This document shows, piece after piece, positions 47,701 through 59,642 of a stretch of DNA of 64,000 nucleotides. The first letter of the stretch is position 1; each line of letters begins with the position of its first letter. The DNA lies in the NCBI GenBank assembly GCA_020631735.1, contig CM036191.1, forward strand, positions 37,741,335 through 37,805,334, read 5' to 3'. A program made the translations under genes and the position numbers. Origin of the DNA: Saccharum officinarum (lineage: Eukaryota > Streptophyta > Magnoliopsida > Poales > Poaceae). The notes below the pieces were generated by a model, which worked only from the letters and a program-made list of their open reading frames with translations, searched no databases and was not told the DNA's origin.

Positions 47701-49055
47701 AATCCTAAGTAGACAGGATCGTATCTATGCTTAGCCCTGCTAAATTAGACCGGTAGAAGTCGGGTGATTTCCTGTCACCTGCGAGATATAGGGCTTTATC
47801 AGGTCACAGTTGGCTATACTTGCTATCGTGGAAGTGAACCATGTGTTAATGAAATAAAATGAGACCGGGCGGGATGACGATAGTGAAACAGCAAGGCATG
47901 GAGGTCTTGGGTGTAGATCTATCCCCGTCTGTGTCGATTAAGGACCGAGACCTGGAGCCTTCTATGTCATTTTGAACGCATGCCTGACATTTAGTTGGCC
48001 GGCCTGAGGTTGCCGACCGCGAAGCCTAGTAGCTCAACTCAGGCTGCGAAGTCGAAAAGTGAAAGTCGCCTCGGAAGGGAGCCAGAGGGTCCAAGGGCAG
48101 GTGAGTTAAAAGTCCTGAGCTTCCTGGCCACTGGTATCCCCGAGAACGCGGCGCTGTTCGGGCCCACCCTGAGTTGTACCAAAGGTTATCTACGGCTGCC
48201 TTTAGCGGGGTTTGCCGGGTGAGTGTCAGGAATACCCCCCTCAACTGAGTTGGAATCGATTCGAGTCGCCGTCTCTCCCGGATAGTGAGAAACTTGACTG
48301 GTTATCTCCAGCGTAGATACACTAATTATTAATGATGGTTCGGAATTGATGATAATGATGATGATGGCCTTATTATACCTGCTATGGTTAATATCGGTTG
48401 CTCCTAACAAAGTGATTGCTCTAGTACAGGTGCTAATCTAGATGACAGGTTAATAATTATTAACTCGATGCTTAAGCATTAATGATTACTTATCTGTAAT
48501 AAGCTTTTCTGCAAATGAGTCAAGCTAGCCCACTTTATAAAGCCTTGCATACTCCTTGGTGTCACCGTTGTTTCTGGTTTTTGACGGGTAAGTCTAGCTG
48601 AGTACCTTCTCGTACTCAGGGTTTATTCCCACCTGTTGCAGGTAGCAGATTCGTACTTGTTGCTGCAAGTATTGTCTTCGCCATGTGGGTGTGAAGACTA
48701 GACCATATGGGCATGGTCTCTGTAGTATCTCTTCTGGTATGCTTTTGCAGGATGTGACTGGGTACTGGCAGTATTTGAAGTTAAATGGTTTTAGAAATTA
48801 TGTTGCTTCCGCAAATCCTTATTTTAGTTTTGTAATAAAATTATTTGTACTCCGATGTATGAGATTACTTTTGAACTGTTGTAACAAGTGTTGTGTTATG
48901 TTGAATCATTACGATCTGGTTGCTCTCGGTTTGGTTTGAAATCCCTCATGATTTCGTGGACTACCGGAGTTATATGGGCTCAAGTTTGAGAATTTGATCG
49001 TTTCGGCGATTGTTTTTTGAACTTGTGCTCTTATAATTTGGACGGTTCCGTTACA
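44701..49055 (+). repeat. Gypsy-2 5' LTR
   Basis: TGTAACACCC to CCGTTACA. A GC-rich block at 45400-45960 gives several spurious ORFs that recur in the 3' LTR. TTTATAAAG near 48534 is a possible TATA box about 520 bp from the LTR end. TAATAAAAT near 48834 is a possible poly(A) signal. No host gene lies within. Confidence 0.93.
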
Positions 49056-49057
49056 GC

Positions 49058-49069
49058 TGGTATCAGAGC
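49058..49069 (+). other. Gypsy-2 primer-binding site
   Basis: TGGTATCAGAGC, complementary to the 3' end of initiator methionine tRNA, two bases after the LTR. Confidence 0.9.
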
Positions 49070-50405
49070 AAGATTCAACAGTAAACACTTCATTTGTGTA
49101 TTTAAACAAAAGTTTTTGTGAAAATTTTTAATTCCAATCTAAAGAGTGCCAGTGGTCATATCCTATATGCCCAAATAAGGACTATTAGGTGGCTTACTAA
49201 AGTACTAACTTGGGGGTTCTTGCTTGTTTTCTATTTCATTGTCCATACAGCGTGCTATTGTATGGATGCCATCCGCTTGGGTGGTAATGTATGGATCAAA
49301 ATACCTCTACGCCCTGGTAAGTGGGAGTTGTGAGAGCATGACCGTCCAACCGTCGGTCTAGGGGAGAGTAGTTGTGGTTACTAGCATACTTACATGTTTA
49401 ATCATGTGATTATGAGAGTACTTAATTGTGGGTATATCTGTCGGGTAGCTTTGATACTGAAGTACATACATCGGGGGATTATGTATGGAAAGTATTTAGT
49501 TTACCGCTTTCTTGTGTGCTATATTGGGAATTGTTGGGCTGAAATGCAATTTTTCTGCAGGTACACTAACAACGTTTCCTGTAGAACGACTAGTTATCGT
49601 TATTGAGAGAACGTGTGTATGCCACCGAACTATACGCTAGAATTTTAAAATTCTTCCTAGGTTTGTGAGGACGTACGGTTCGTGCATGCACCATGTTCGC
49701 ATCATACATTGCATTCTGTATTACTCCCTCCCTTATAAATTGCTTATCCCATTCTTTTAAAATCTCCTTCCCTCTAAACGGTTGTCCCATAAATAGTTGC
49801 ATTCTTTCATGAAGAATTGGGGGTGGTCAACCAACCTAGTGGAGTGATCAGTAGTGTCAGCTTAGAAACCTAATTTAGACCTGGCTCGTGAAGGAAAGCA
49901 AGACGCAATTTCAAGATGTATCTCCTCGAGTTGGGATGTGTTTTGATTTGCAACTCGCCTCTCTATTGCTTCTACCATTGTATCCATCCTTGTTTGTTAC
50001 CCATCTTTAGATGATACTGTTTCTACACGTCTAATTCCTGACACGGGAGGATTCCTCATGGGTGTGTTCGGTAATGGTGTTGCGATTAGTACTCCATGGT
50101 GCCGCGACGAAACCGGGAGCCTCCTGTGGCGCGCGACACAAGGTTGTGCTGCTCGGCACGCGCAGGTATCAAGGATTGCTAGTCATGATCCATTATGGAG
50201 CTACACCAATGTGTTATCTTCTCGTGAACCTTTTCCTTGAAGGTCATTCTTTATCTTGTCAGAAGATCCGTGCCTCAATCTAAGAAATTTCCTTCTTTTG
50301 GAGATTGGAATTTGCATAGTTGGATATAATCTCTTCCTCCTGCCTATAAAATTCGTCAGCAGCCTTCCGACGTCATCAATGCTTACTAGTTTCAACTACT
50401 TGCAG
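49070..50405 (+). other. Gypsy-2 leader, no extra ORF
   Basis: About 1.3 kb of non-coding leader. Unlike Gypsy-1 it has no long ORF before gag. A 'ttactccctcccttataaatt' stretch at 49721 looks MITE-like but lacks a matching right end. The frame is open upstream of the gag ATG to 50256; I choose 50406 because it begins a typical basic gag N-terminus. Confidence 0.5.
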
Positions 50406-53015
50406 ATGTCTCGTCAGCTTCGCTCTAGCAGTCGGAGTCGTGGCAATACAGGACTATCATCGTCTCCTTCGCAACCTACCTCTGCTGAGTTGCTGCAAAT
50501 GCTTGCCGAAAGTCAGCGAGCCTTGGATGAGAGTGTCAAAAACCATGTCCATCAGGAACCTGAGCCTGCCCAGTACAGCAGCTATAAAGATTTCTTAGAT
50601 ACTAAGCCTCCTATTTTTCGAGAAGCAGAAGAACCACTTCAAGCAGACGAATGGTTGAACACTATCGAACAGAAGTTTCGTGTGCTCAAGGTGACATATG
50701 ATATGAAAACAGAATATGCTTCGCAACAGTTGCAAGGACCTGCAGGTGTTTGGTGGTGTCACCATCGGAGTACCCTGCCTGAGAATAGGGAAGTAGTTTG
50801 GGATCAGTTCAAGGAAGCATTTCGGGGGCATTACATTCCTGCTGGTCTCATGGCAATCAAGCACACCGAGTTTATGAAGCTCACTCAAAGAGACAAAAGT
50901 GTAACAGAATATCTACACGCTTTCATCAACTTGTCAAGGTATGCTCCGGAATTTGTTAATACGGAAGTTAAGAAGATTGCAAGTTTCAAAAGAGGGTTGT
51001 GTCCTAAATTGATGAAGGCCATGTGCAATAGCAAGTGTGCAACTTTCAATGAGTTTGTCAGTGATACTATTCTTCAAGAGAACTGTAATGCTGTGTATGC
51101 TGCTTCTGAGAGCCAAGAGAAATCTCATGAATCTAATGCACCTACGACCCATACTCTGGTGGTGAGTACACCTCAGTATTATTCACCTGGCATATCTACT
51201 AGATATCACCCATATCAGACACAGGATCTGGTCAAGAGGAGCAGTATTAAGAAAGGAAAGCCTAAGGCACCGTCAAGTAACCGGCCATGTTGGAATTGCA
51301 AGATGTCAGGTCATTGGGCCAAAGATTGTACTCGTCCGCAGAAGAAATCAAATGATAATAAGGCAGATGTGTGTAAAGGATGGGTTCGATACACCACGAT
51401 GGAGTCCATTCCTACGGGTGAGATTATCACTGCCGGTGCATTTTTAGTAAATCAACACCCTGCAATTGTGCTGTTTGATTCAGGTGCTTCCCACTCTTTT
51501 ATCAGTTCAACGTTTGCAGCCAAGCGTGGTATGAAGGTCATCACTTTGGATAATAGTGGTTATAATATTAGTGCTGCCGGGAATAATATTTCAACCAACC
51601 AGTTGGTCTTAGGAGCAAAGATCGAGATAGAAGGACGTACGTATGATCTAGATCTCGTGGTATTACCTGGTTTGGGTTTAGATGTAATCTTAGGTATGAA
51701 GTGGATGAGTGGAAACGGTGTTCTGATCGATACCTCTACGAGAGTGGTTATGTTGAGGGATCCAAAAGATCAACAAGCTTTTCTAGTACAACTTCCTAGA
51801 GACATTAGTCCTCAGACTACAGTTAACGCTATGATAGCAAAAGCAAAAGAGATTGCAGAAGTTCCGGTAGTGTGTGAATTTCTAGATGTTTTTCCCGATG
51901 AATTGCCAGGATTACCTCCAGATCGTGATGTAGAGTTTAAGATTGAGTTAATTCCGGGTACCGCACCAATTTCCAAAAGACCGTATAGAATGCCGCCGAA
52001 TGAGTTAGCTGAACTCAAGACCCAACTTACTGACCTTTTACAGAAAGGGTTGATTCGTCCTAGTTCTTCTCCGTGGGGTTGTCCTGCTATCTTTGTGAAG
52101 AAGAAGGACCAGTCTCTACGTATGTGTGTAGACTATCGACCACTCAATGCAGTCACTATCAAAAACAAGTATCCGCTACCTCGTATTGATATCTTGTTTG
52201 ATCAGTTGTCTAAAGCAAAGGTATTCTCGAAGATTGATCTGAGATCTGGTTATCACCAAATTAAAATCCGTCCGGAAGACATACCAAAGACCGCTTTCTC
52301 TACCAGATACGGGTTATATGAATATCTTGTCATGTCTTTTGGTCTGACCAATGCTCCTGCACATTTCATGTACCTGATGAATTTAGTATTCATGCAAGAG
52401 CTGGACAAGTTTGTGGTGATATTTATTGATGATATTCTCATCTATTCTGAAAATGAAAAAGAACATGCCGAGCATCTGAGAATTGTTTTATCCAGATTGC
52501 GTGAACATAAGCTTTACGCCAAGTTCAGTAAATGTGAATTCTGGTTAAAGAAGGTACCTTTCCTCGGTCATGTGTTGTCTGGTGGGGGAATTGCAGTAGA
52601 CCCGACTAAGATACAGGAAGTTTTGGATTGGAAGGCACCAACTACAGTACATGAAGTTCGGAGTTTTCTTGGATTGGCTGGCTACTATCGTCGTTTTATT
52701 CAGGATTTCTCTAAAATAGCTAAGCCTATGACTCGACTACTTCAGAAGGATAGGAAGTTTGATTGGACTTCGGAGTGTGAACAAGCTTTCTGCACGCTAC
52801 GGACTTTGTTAACATCAGCTCCTGTATTAGCGCAAACTGACATTGAGAAATCGTTTGATGTGTATTGTGATGCATCAGGTACTGGTTTAGGTGGCGTACT
52901 GATGCAGGGAGGCCGAGTTATTGCGTATGCTTCGCGTCAGTTAAGAAAACATGAAGTTAACTATCCGACTCATGACTTAGAGTTAGCTGCTGTAGTGCAT
53001 GCTCTGAAAATCTAG
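50406..53015 (+). pseudogene. Gypsy-2 gag, protease, reverse transcriptase and start of RNase H
   Basis: Starts [13 protein letters not shown]. Gag core: [20 protein letters not shown] (~50610) and [22 protein letters not shown] knuckle [14 protein letters not shown] (51289-51330). Protease [10 protein letters not shown] (~51473). [12 protein letters not shown] (~52120), catalytic [10 protein letters not shown] (~52417). RNase [13 protein letters not shown] (~52861) and [11 protein letters not shown], broken by TAG at 53013 where homologues have Trp. All these domains form one uninterrupted frame of about 870 codons. Confidence 0.93.
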
Positions 53016-54770
53016 AGACACTATTTGCTTGGAAATATATGCAATATTTATACAGATCATAAGAGTCTCAAGTACATATTTACTCAACCTGAGTTAAATA
53101 TGCGCCAGAGAAGATGGTTAGAATTGATAAAGGATTATAACCTTCAAGTGCACTATCATCCTGGTAAGGCAAATGTGGTTGCCGATGCCTTAAGTAGAAA
53201 ATCTCATTGCAACTCTCCGATAGAAGAAGATTTTCATTTGTCTCACCTCTTACATCCTATTGTAATCCATCATATCACTGTAGATTGTTCTTTGAGAAGT
53301 AGAATCATTGAGTTATAAAAGACTGATGCTGGTGTATTTCACATCAAGAGAAAGATGAAAGAGCAAGAAACTAAGCATTTTCGAATCGATGAGAAGGGAA
53401 TTCTCTGGTTCAAAGATAGGCTCGTTGTGCCAAAAGATAAAGAGCTCAGAAATCAAATCTTATCTGAAGCCCATTCTTCTAAGTTATCCATCCATCCTGG
53501 TAGTAGTAAGATGTATCAGGATCTCAAGCCGTATTATTGGTGGACCAAGATGAAGAAGGAAATTGCAGCCTATGTCGCTAAGTGTGATAATTGTTGTAGA
53601 GTTAAGGCCATTCACATGAAGCCTGGTTTACTCCAGCCTTTGTCTGTTCCAGGTTTGAAATGGGACGACATTGTTATGGACTTTATTGTCAGATTACCAA
53701 CCACCCAAAAAGGTTTTGATTCTATTTGGGTTATAGTTGATCGTTTAACAAAGTCTGCTCATTTTATCCCTGTGAAGAGTAACTATCACCCACACCAATA
53801 TGCTGACATTTACTTCTAAGAAGTCGTACATCTTCATGGAGTGCCTAAGTCTATTGTCTCTGACAGAGGACCACAGTTTACTGCTCGTTTTTGGGAGCGC
53901 CTACATCAGAATCTTGGAACTAATTTGGTCCGTAGTTCTACTTATCATCCACAGACGTTGGGGCAGACTGAGCGTGTGAATCAGATTCTTGAAGACATGC
54001 TTAGAGCTTCCATCATCTCTTGTAATGGCTCCTGGGAGAAATGGTTGCCTCTCGCTGAATTCTCTTACAACAACAGATATCAAGAGAGTATCCAAATGGC
54101 TCCTTTTGAAGCTTTATATGGTCGCAAGTGTAGAACTCCTTTGAACTGGGTGGAACCAGGAGAAAGAAGGCTCTATGGTATTGACTTTGTAAAAGAAGCT
54201 GAGGAGCAAGTTCGTGCTATACAGAAAAATATATCAGCTGCTCAGGCTAGACAAAAGAGCTACGCAGATAAGAGGAGGAAACCTATTGAGTTTGAGGTAG
54301 GTGACCATGTCTATCTGAAGGTGTCCCCTTTGAGAGGAGTAAAGCGTTTGGGGATCAAAAGGAAGCTTGAGCCTCGATACGTTGGACCCTATCGGATCAT
54401 CGAGAGAAGTGGAAGAGTAGCTTATAAGCTTAGTTTACCTCGTGAGTTGGGAGCTATCTTTCCGGTATTCCATGTATCTCAACTGAAGAAATGCCTCCGT
54501 CTTCCTGAGGAAAGAGTAGAAGTGGGACGCATCAAATTGAAATCTGATCTTTCTTATGAGGAGAAACCGGTATATGTTCTAGGTACTTTGGAAAGGGTGA
54601 CTCGAAATCGAGTAGTCAAATTATACAAGGTGGTTTGGAGTAATCACGGTGAACGTGATGCAACTTGGGAAAGAGAGGATTATTTAAAGGACAACTATTC
54701 CGCTTTCTATGAAAAATGGTACGACTTTCAAATCTCGAGACGAGATTTTTATAAGGAGGGAGGGTTGTAA
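53016..54770 (+). pseudogene. Gypsy-2 RNase H end, integrase and chromodomain
   Basis: Same frame as the previous segment. RNase H end: [30 protein letters not shown]. Integrase: HHCC finger (AHSSKLSIHP...KCDNCCRVK, 53470-53600), Asp in IVMDFIVRLP, Asp in SDRGPQFTARF, Glu in NQILEDMLR. A chromodomain-like end (LGTLERVTRNRVVKLYKVVW, ATWEREDYLKDNY; about 54580-54700) would direct insertion to particular chromatin. Stops: TAA at 53316 and TAA at 53817, both at sites where Gln is plausible. The natural stop (TAA, 54768-54770) is provided by the first bases of the 3' LTR. Confidence 0.92.
54753..54765 (+). other. Gypsy-2 polypurine tract
   Basis: AAGGAGGGAGGGT lies directly before the 3' LTR and is preceded by a CGAGACGAGATT box like those in the other two gypsy elements. 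Confidence 0.8.
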
Positions 54771-57700
54771 CACCCCTGGTGTTATCTTGCCTCTTTGTGC
54801 TTGCATTACATGAGCATAAGCATCGTTAACTCATTCATGAGCATTGCATTTTGTTGGGTGTGTTATAACTAATGAAACATTCCCTTGTAACTAGTGAAAC
54901 ATTGCACTGCTACTTTATGTTTCATTGCACTTGTGCTTATGATCATGTGTGACTAATGCAAGTGATGGTCTTATAATCTTGTAAACACCTTAACTACACT
55001 TAGTGGACCTAATGGAACAATGTTCATGCTGATTGCTTTGCCTAATTAGGTTTATAATTGCTGTTTGACCTTGGTGGATTAGAGACCTCCTTTGTTTGAC
55101 CTTTTCGAATGTGCATCTTAGAAGCTTTTCTAGGGGATGTCATCTAAATGAAAGTTGTGGAAAATTTTATCAGCTACAAACTTTGTTCGTTGGTCAACCT
55201 CTGAATCCAAGCCTAACTTGCTCAAATTCGATCATCAAGTCCAAATCCTGAGGTTCTAAAACATCGACGTTGCAGTGATGTTTCAACCCAACCTTTCCCT
55301 GTTTCGAGCTTTGTAGCTCTCAATCCAAGCCGAACCAGGTCTTGAGCATTGAAACAAAGTTGGAGATCTCTTGATGATCTACAACTTTGCTTCTTACCTC
55401 GTTCACTGATTCAAGATAGATTAGGAGATATTGATTGTTGACGTCGGCCTGTCAATCAGGTTGTTGGGGGAAGAATGTTTCAGTTCCAATTTTGGAATCG
55501 GCAGGGAGCCGCATCGTGGCCGACAGCGTGCAGCAGCTGGGCACCGCGTGGCCCTCTTGTGCCTGCTCCACTCGACACCTCGCCCTGGCTCACTGTCTCC
55601 GCTCGCCACCTCGCCTCACGCTCGCAGAAAGGAAAAAAAAAGCGAGTGTCTTCTCCTCGCTCTCTCATTCTCTGCCTCTGCCCAGCGCTCGCCCTCATCG
55701 TGCTCTCTCTCTGCTCGAGCTGAGCACCGCAACTGCCACCTCTCCCTGCTCTGGCCTCCTCGTCGTGCCTCCTAGCCGCCGCTGTGGCCTAGCTGCTCGC
55801 TGCTCCCATTTGTTGGTTGGGCCAGCAAGCCCTAGACACTGCGCGTGGCCGCGCGGCCTCGGCCTGTCGCGGGCAGGGCTGTGGCCTCCTGGAGCATGGT
55901 CTGCTGCTGCTCCTCCATGGCAGCCTCGCTCGGCCTTGTCCCCTTGGTCGACGGTGGCCAACCTCGCCGGAACCGGCCTACCTCGAGCCGTCCTCCTCCA
56001 TCTCTGCCGTAGAAGAAGGAGAAGAAGGGTTGAATCGCAAATAGAAACTTTTTTCCGTGTTCACTTTGCATAATGCCTAGACACATATATTTACACATAT
56101 AGGCTTGGTTAATTAGGAAAAAGTTTTGTGTTCACTCTGCAAAAATGATTTGTTTTTATTCTTTTTCGGAATATTGCATTAAATCGGGTGAATCTTTGAA
56201 AATTAATATCTCACGCTAGGGAGATCCAAAAATAGTCAAACCAATTTTGCTAGCTTCGTTATAAAATGCTCTTTATGATAGATCTATAATATGGCATGTT
56301 TTAGTTTAAAGTTTTAGCTGTAAAACTAGATTTATGCAGTTAGGTTTTCAATGCTAGTTGTATTTTTCTTTTTCATAACTGTAGATGTAGGACTCCAAAT
56401 GAAGTAAAATTTTTATGACATGCTACCCATATGATGTTTGATGTATGGTAAAAATTTCATGGTCATTGGTTGTTGTATGAGTGAGTTATTGGTTTATCTT
56501 GCTCTCACCTGATTTCTTGCATTAGCATTTGGTATTTTTCAATAGAGGTTGCTATGCTTACCCAAATGACTTAAAATTTATACAGTAGTCTATCTGTAGT
56601 ATGTAGAATCTACTGTAATTTTTGTAGAATGTACTGTGCACTTTTGGTATATATTCATAATTACACCTTAATATCTAATTAAATTAAGAAATGCATGAAA
56701 AGAAATTAATTGGTGATGGACACCATGTTTTCTGGTGGTCATTAGTTATGTGTAACATGATGGTAAAGTTGGTTTTGTCAAATTGTAGGTTTGCAGCATC
56801 ACTTAATAATTAATTTCTTATAATTCTAGTTTCTGGACAGATCTGGAAACTTTGTGAATTGCTCCATGATAATGATGCTTTCATGCTTAGTGAACTATAA
56901 CAAAGTTGTTAAGAACTGCATGAACTAGTTGCTGGTAAAATTTGGTGACATTTGGACTCATGGCCTAGAAATGACAGCTGTTCAAATTTCAAGTCAGAAT
57001 TGTTTTGCTCTCTGTCTTTTTAGGACAGTTTCTGGGTATGTGTTATTTTGACCTGGTAAATGATAAAATCATGCTTAGATGTTTATAAATAAATTGTAGA
57101 AAATTTAATAAGCTTTCCAGATTGTACTCATGCATATCAATTGGAGTTATATAACTCCAGTTATGAATCTTAAAAGTTGCTTCTGTCAACATGTCAATGT
57201 GTTGGAATTTCTAGGAACTGGTTTAGATGTGCTAAGTTTGAATCTTGTGGTACTTAGTGGTTAATTATGGACATTTAAACATGTTAATACCAGAGAGGAA
57301 ATTTGCACCTAATCTTAAAGTGATTTGAATAGAGCACCATGTAGCTTGACTTTTATTGCTTAGATTATTGCACTATTCATCACATTCATCATGCATACAT
57401 GCTCATAAGCTCCTCATGTCACCTCTGTGCATACATGAGATTCATTGGTGCATATACATGCAATAGGTGTACCGAGGAACGTGACGTTGGTAAAGTGCCG
57501 CAAGACGTGCCTGGTGGCGTTGGAACCAATTCGGGGCAGGAGGCCCAGTCCGACGGAACCCGAGGAGGCGAAGGAACCGTGGTTGAGCACTGAACCCCAA
57601 ACCATCCTCGTTCGGTTAAGGCAAGCCCCGGAGCATTATAAGCCTCCTACTTTTAAAGCAATTATCTTTATATACATGTTATATGTATTGTTGCATTACG

Positions 57701-59121
57701 TGATAGGAGTTGGTTGAAAACCCTTGCTGCATTGATAACACTCCTTGTCCAGCAATTCGAACCTTGAATCCTAAGTAGACAGGATCGTATCTATGCTTAG
57801 CCCTGCTAAATTAGACCGGTAGAAGTCGGGTGATTTCCTGTCACCTGCGAGATATAGGGCTTTATCAGGTCACGGTTGGCTATACTTGCTATCGTGGAAG
57901 TGAACCATGTGTTAATGAAATAAAATGAGACCGGGCGGGATGACGATAGTGAAACAGCAAGGCATGGAGGTCTTGGATGTAGATCTATCCCCGTCTGTGT
58001 CGATTAAGGACCGAGACCTGGAGCCTTCTATGTCATTTTGAACGCATGCCTGACATTTAGTTGGCCGGCCTGAGGTTGCCGACCGCGAAGCCTAGTAGCT
58101 CAACTCAGGCTGCGAAGTCGAAAAGTGAAAGTCGCCTCGGAAGGGAGCCAGAGGGTCCAAGGGCAGGTGAGTTAAAAGTCCTGAGCTTCCTGGCCACTGG
58201 TATCCCCGAGAACGCGGCGCTGTTTGGGCCCACCCTGAGTTGTACCAAAGGTTATCTACGGCTGCCTTTAGCGGGGTTTGCCGGGTGAGTGTCAGGAATA
58301 CCCCCCTCAGCTGAGTTAGAATCGATTCGAGTCGCCGTCTCTCCCGGATAGTGAGAAACTTGACTGGTTATCTCCAGCGTAGATACACTAATTATTAATG
58401 ATGGTTCGGAATTGATGATAATGATGATGATGGCCTTATTATACCTGCTATGGTTAATATCGGTTGCTCCTAACAAAGTGATTGCTCTAGTACACATGCT
58501 AATCTAGATGACAGGTTAATAATTATTAACTCGATGCTTAAGCATTAATGATTACTTATCTGTAATAAGCTTTTCTGCAAATGAGTCAAGCTAGCCCACT
58601 TTATAAAGCCTTGCATACTCCTTGGTGTCACCGTTGTTTCTGGTTTTTGACGGGTAAGTCTAGCTGAGTACCTTCTCGTACTCAGGGTTTATTCTCACCT
58701 GTTGCAGGTAGCAGATTCGTACTTGTTGCTGCAAGTATTATCTTCGCCATGTGGGTGTGAAGACTAGACCATATGGGCATGGTCTCTGTAGTATCTCTTC
58801 TGGTATGCTTTTGCAGGATGTGACTGGGTACTGGCAGTATTTGAAGTTAAATGGTTTTAGAAATTATGTTGCTTCCGCAAATCCTTATTTTAGTTTTGTA
58901 ATAAAATTATTTGTACTCCGATGTATGAGATTACTTTTGAACTGTTGTAACAAGTGTTGTGTTATGTTGAATCATTACGATCTGGTTGCTCTCGGTTTGG
59001 TTTGAAATCCCTCGTGATTTCGTGGACTACCGGAGTTATATGGGCTCAAGTTTGAGAATTTGATCATTTCGGCGATTGTTTTTTGAACTTGTGCTCTTAT
59101 AATTTGGACGGTTCCGTTACA
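54766..59121 (+). repeat. Gypsy-2 3' LTR
   Basis: Nearly identical to 44701-49055. Differences include an extra C near the start (TGTAACACCCC), one extra A in the A8/A9 run near 55629 and one missing G near 57533. ORFs within are LTR artefacts. Confidence 0.95.
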
Positions 59122-59125
59122 GCAC

Positions 59126-59598
59126 AGTCACGTCAGAAGAGTTATGCTGACAATAGAAGAAGAGATTTAGTTTTTGAGGTAGGTGATTATGTCTATTTGA
59201 AGGTGTCACCTATGAAAAGTGTGAAGAGGTTTAACATGAAAGGTAAACTAGCACCAAGGTATGTTGGACCATTTAAAGTTATTACTAGACGTGGGGAAGT
59301 TGCTTATCAATTAGAGTTGCCTGAAAATTTATCTGGAGTGCATGATGTGTTCCATGTTTCACAACTTAAGAAGTGTTTACGGGTGCCTGAGGAGCAGATA
59401 CCTTTAGAAGAGTTGACTGTTAAGGAGGATCTTACATATGAAGAGTTTCCGATTAAGATTTTAGAGACTGCTGAGAGAGTTACTCGAAGTCGGGTTATTA
59501 AAATGTGCAAGGTGCAGTGGAATCGATATTCAGAGGCAGAGGCAACTTGGGAAAGAGAGGATGAATTAAGGAAATCATATCCGCAGTTGTTTGAGTAA
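59126..59598 (+). pseudogene. Gypsy-1 integrase C-terminus and chromodomain, separated by Gypsy-2
   Basis: Continuation of the Gypsy-1 pol frame from 44700; phase is preserved if Gypsy-2 and one target repeat are removed. It encodes the integrase C-terminal GPF motif region (LAPRYVGPFKV), VFHVSQLKKCLRVPEEQ, then a chromodomain-like segment (LETAERVTRSRVIKMCKVQW, ATWEREDELRKSYPQLF). It stops at TAA 59596-59598. Cut off from its own promoter, it cannot be made as part of a polyprotein now. Confidence 0.93.
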
Positions 59599-59625
59599 GC
59601 AGTTCAATCTCGAGGACGAGATTCT

Positions 59626-59642
59626 TTTAAGGGGGTAGAATT
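59626..59642 (+). other. Gypsy-1 polypurine tract
   Basis: TTAAGGGGGTAGAATT directly precedes the 3' LTR, after a CGAGGACGAGATTC box shared with the element at the window start. Confidence 0.8.

Larger units (their letters stand above)
44701..59121 (+). mobile_element. Gypsy-2: nested Tekay-like chromovirus with 4.4 kb LTRs
   Basis: Its LTRs are 44701-49055 (4355 bp) and 54766-59121 (4356 bp). It interrupts Gypsy-1 after 44700. GCAC is repeated at 44697-44700 and 59122-59125, or AGCAC if the last A of the LTR is counted as target. Removing the element restores the Gypsy-1 frame with no base lost. LTRs differ at about 23 bases plus three 1 bp indels (about 0.5 percent), so it is younger than its host. 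gag-pol has three in-frame stops. Confidence 0.95.

Noticed and set aside
49590..49802. Possible MITE or small gene in the Gypsy-2 leader
   Set aside because: The 'tactccctccc' start has no matching inverted end, and the small minus-strand ORF has no recognised product.
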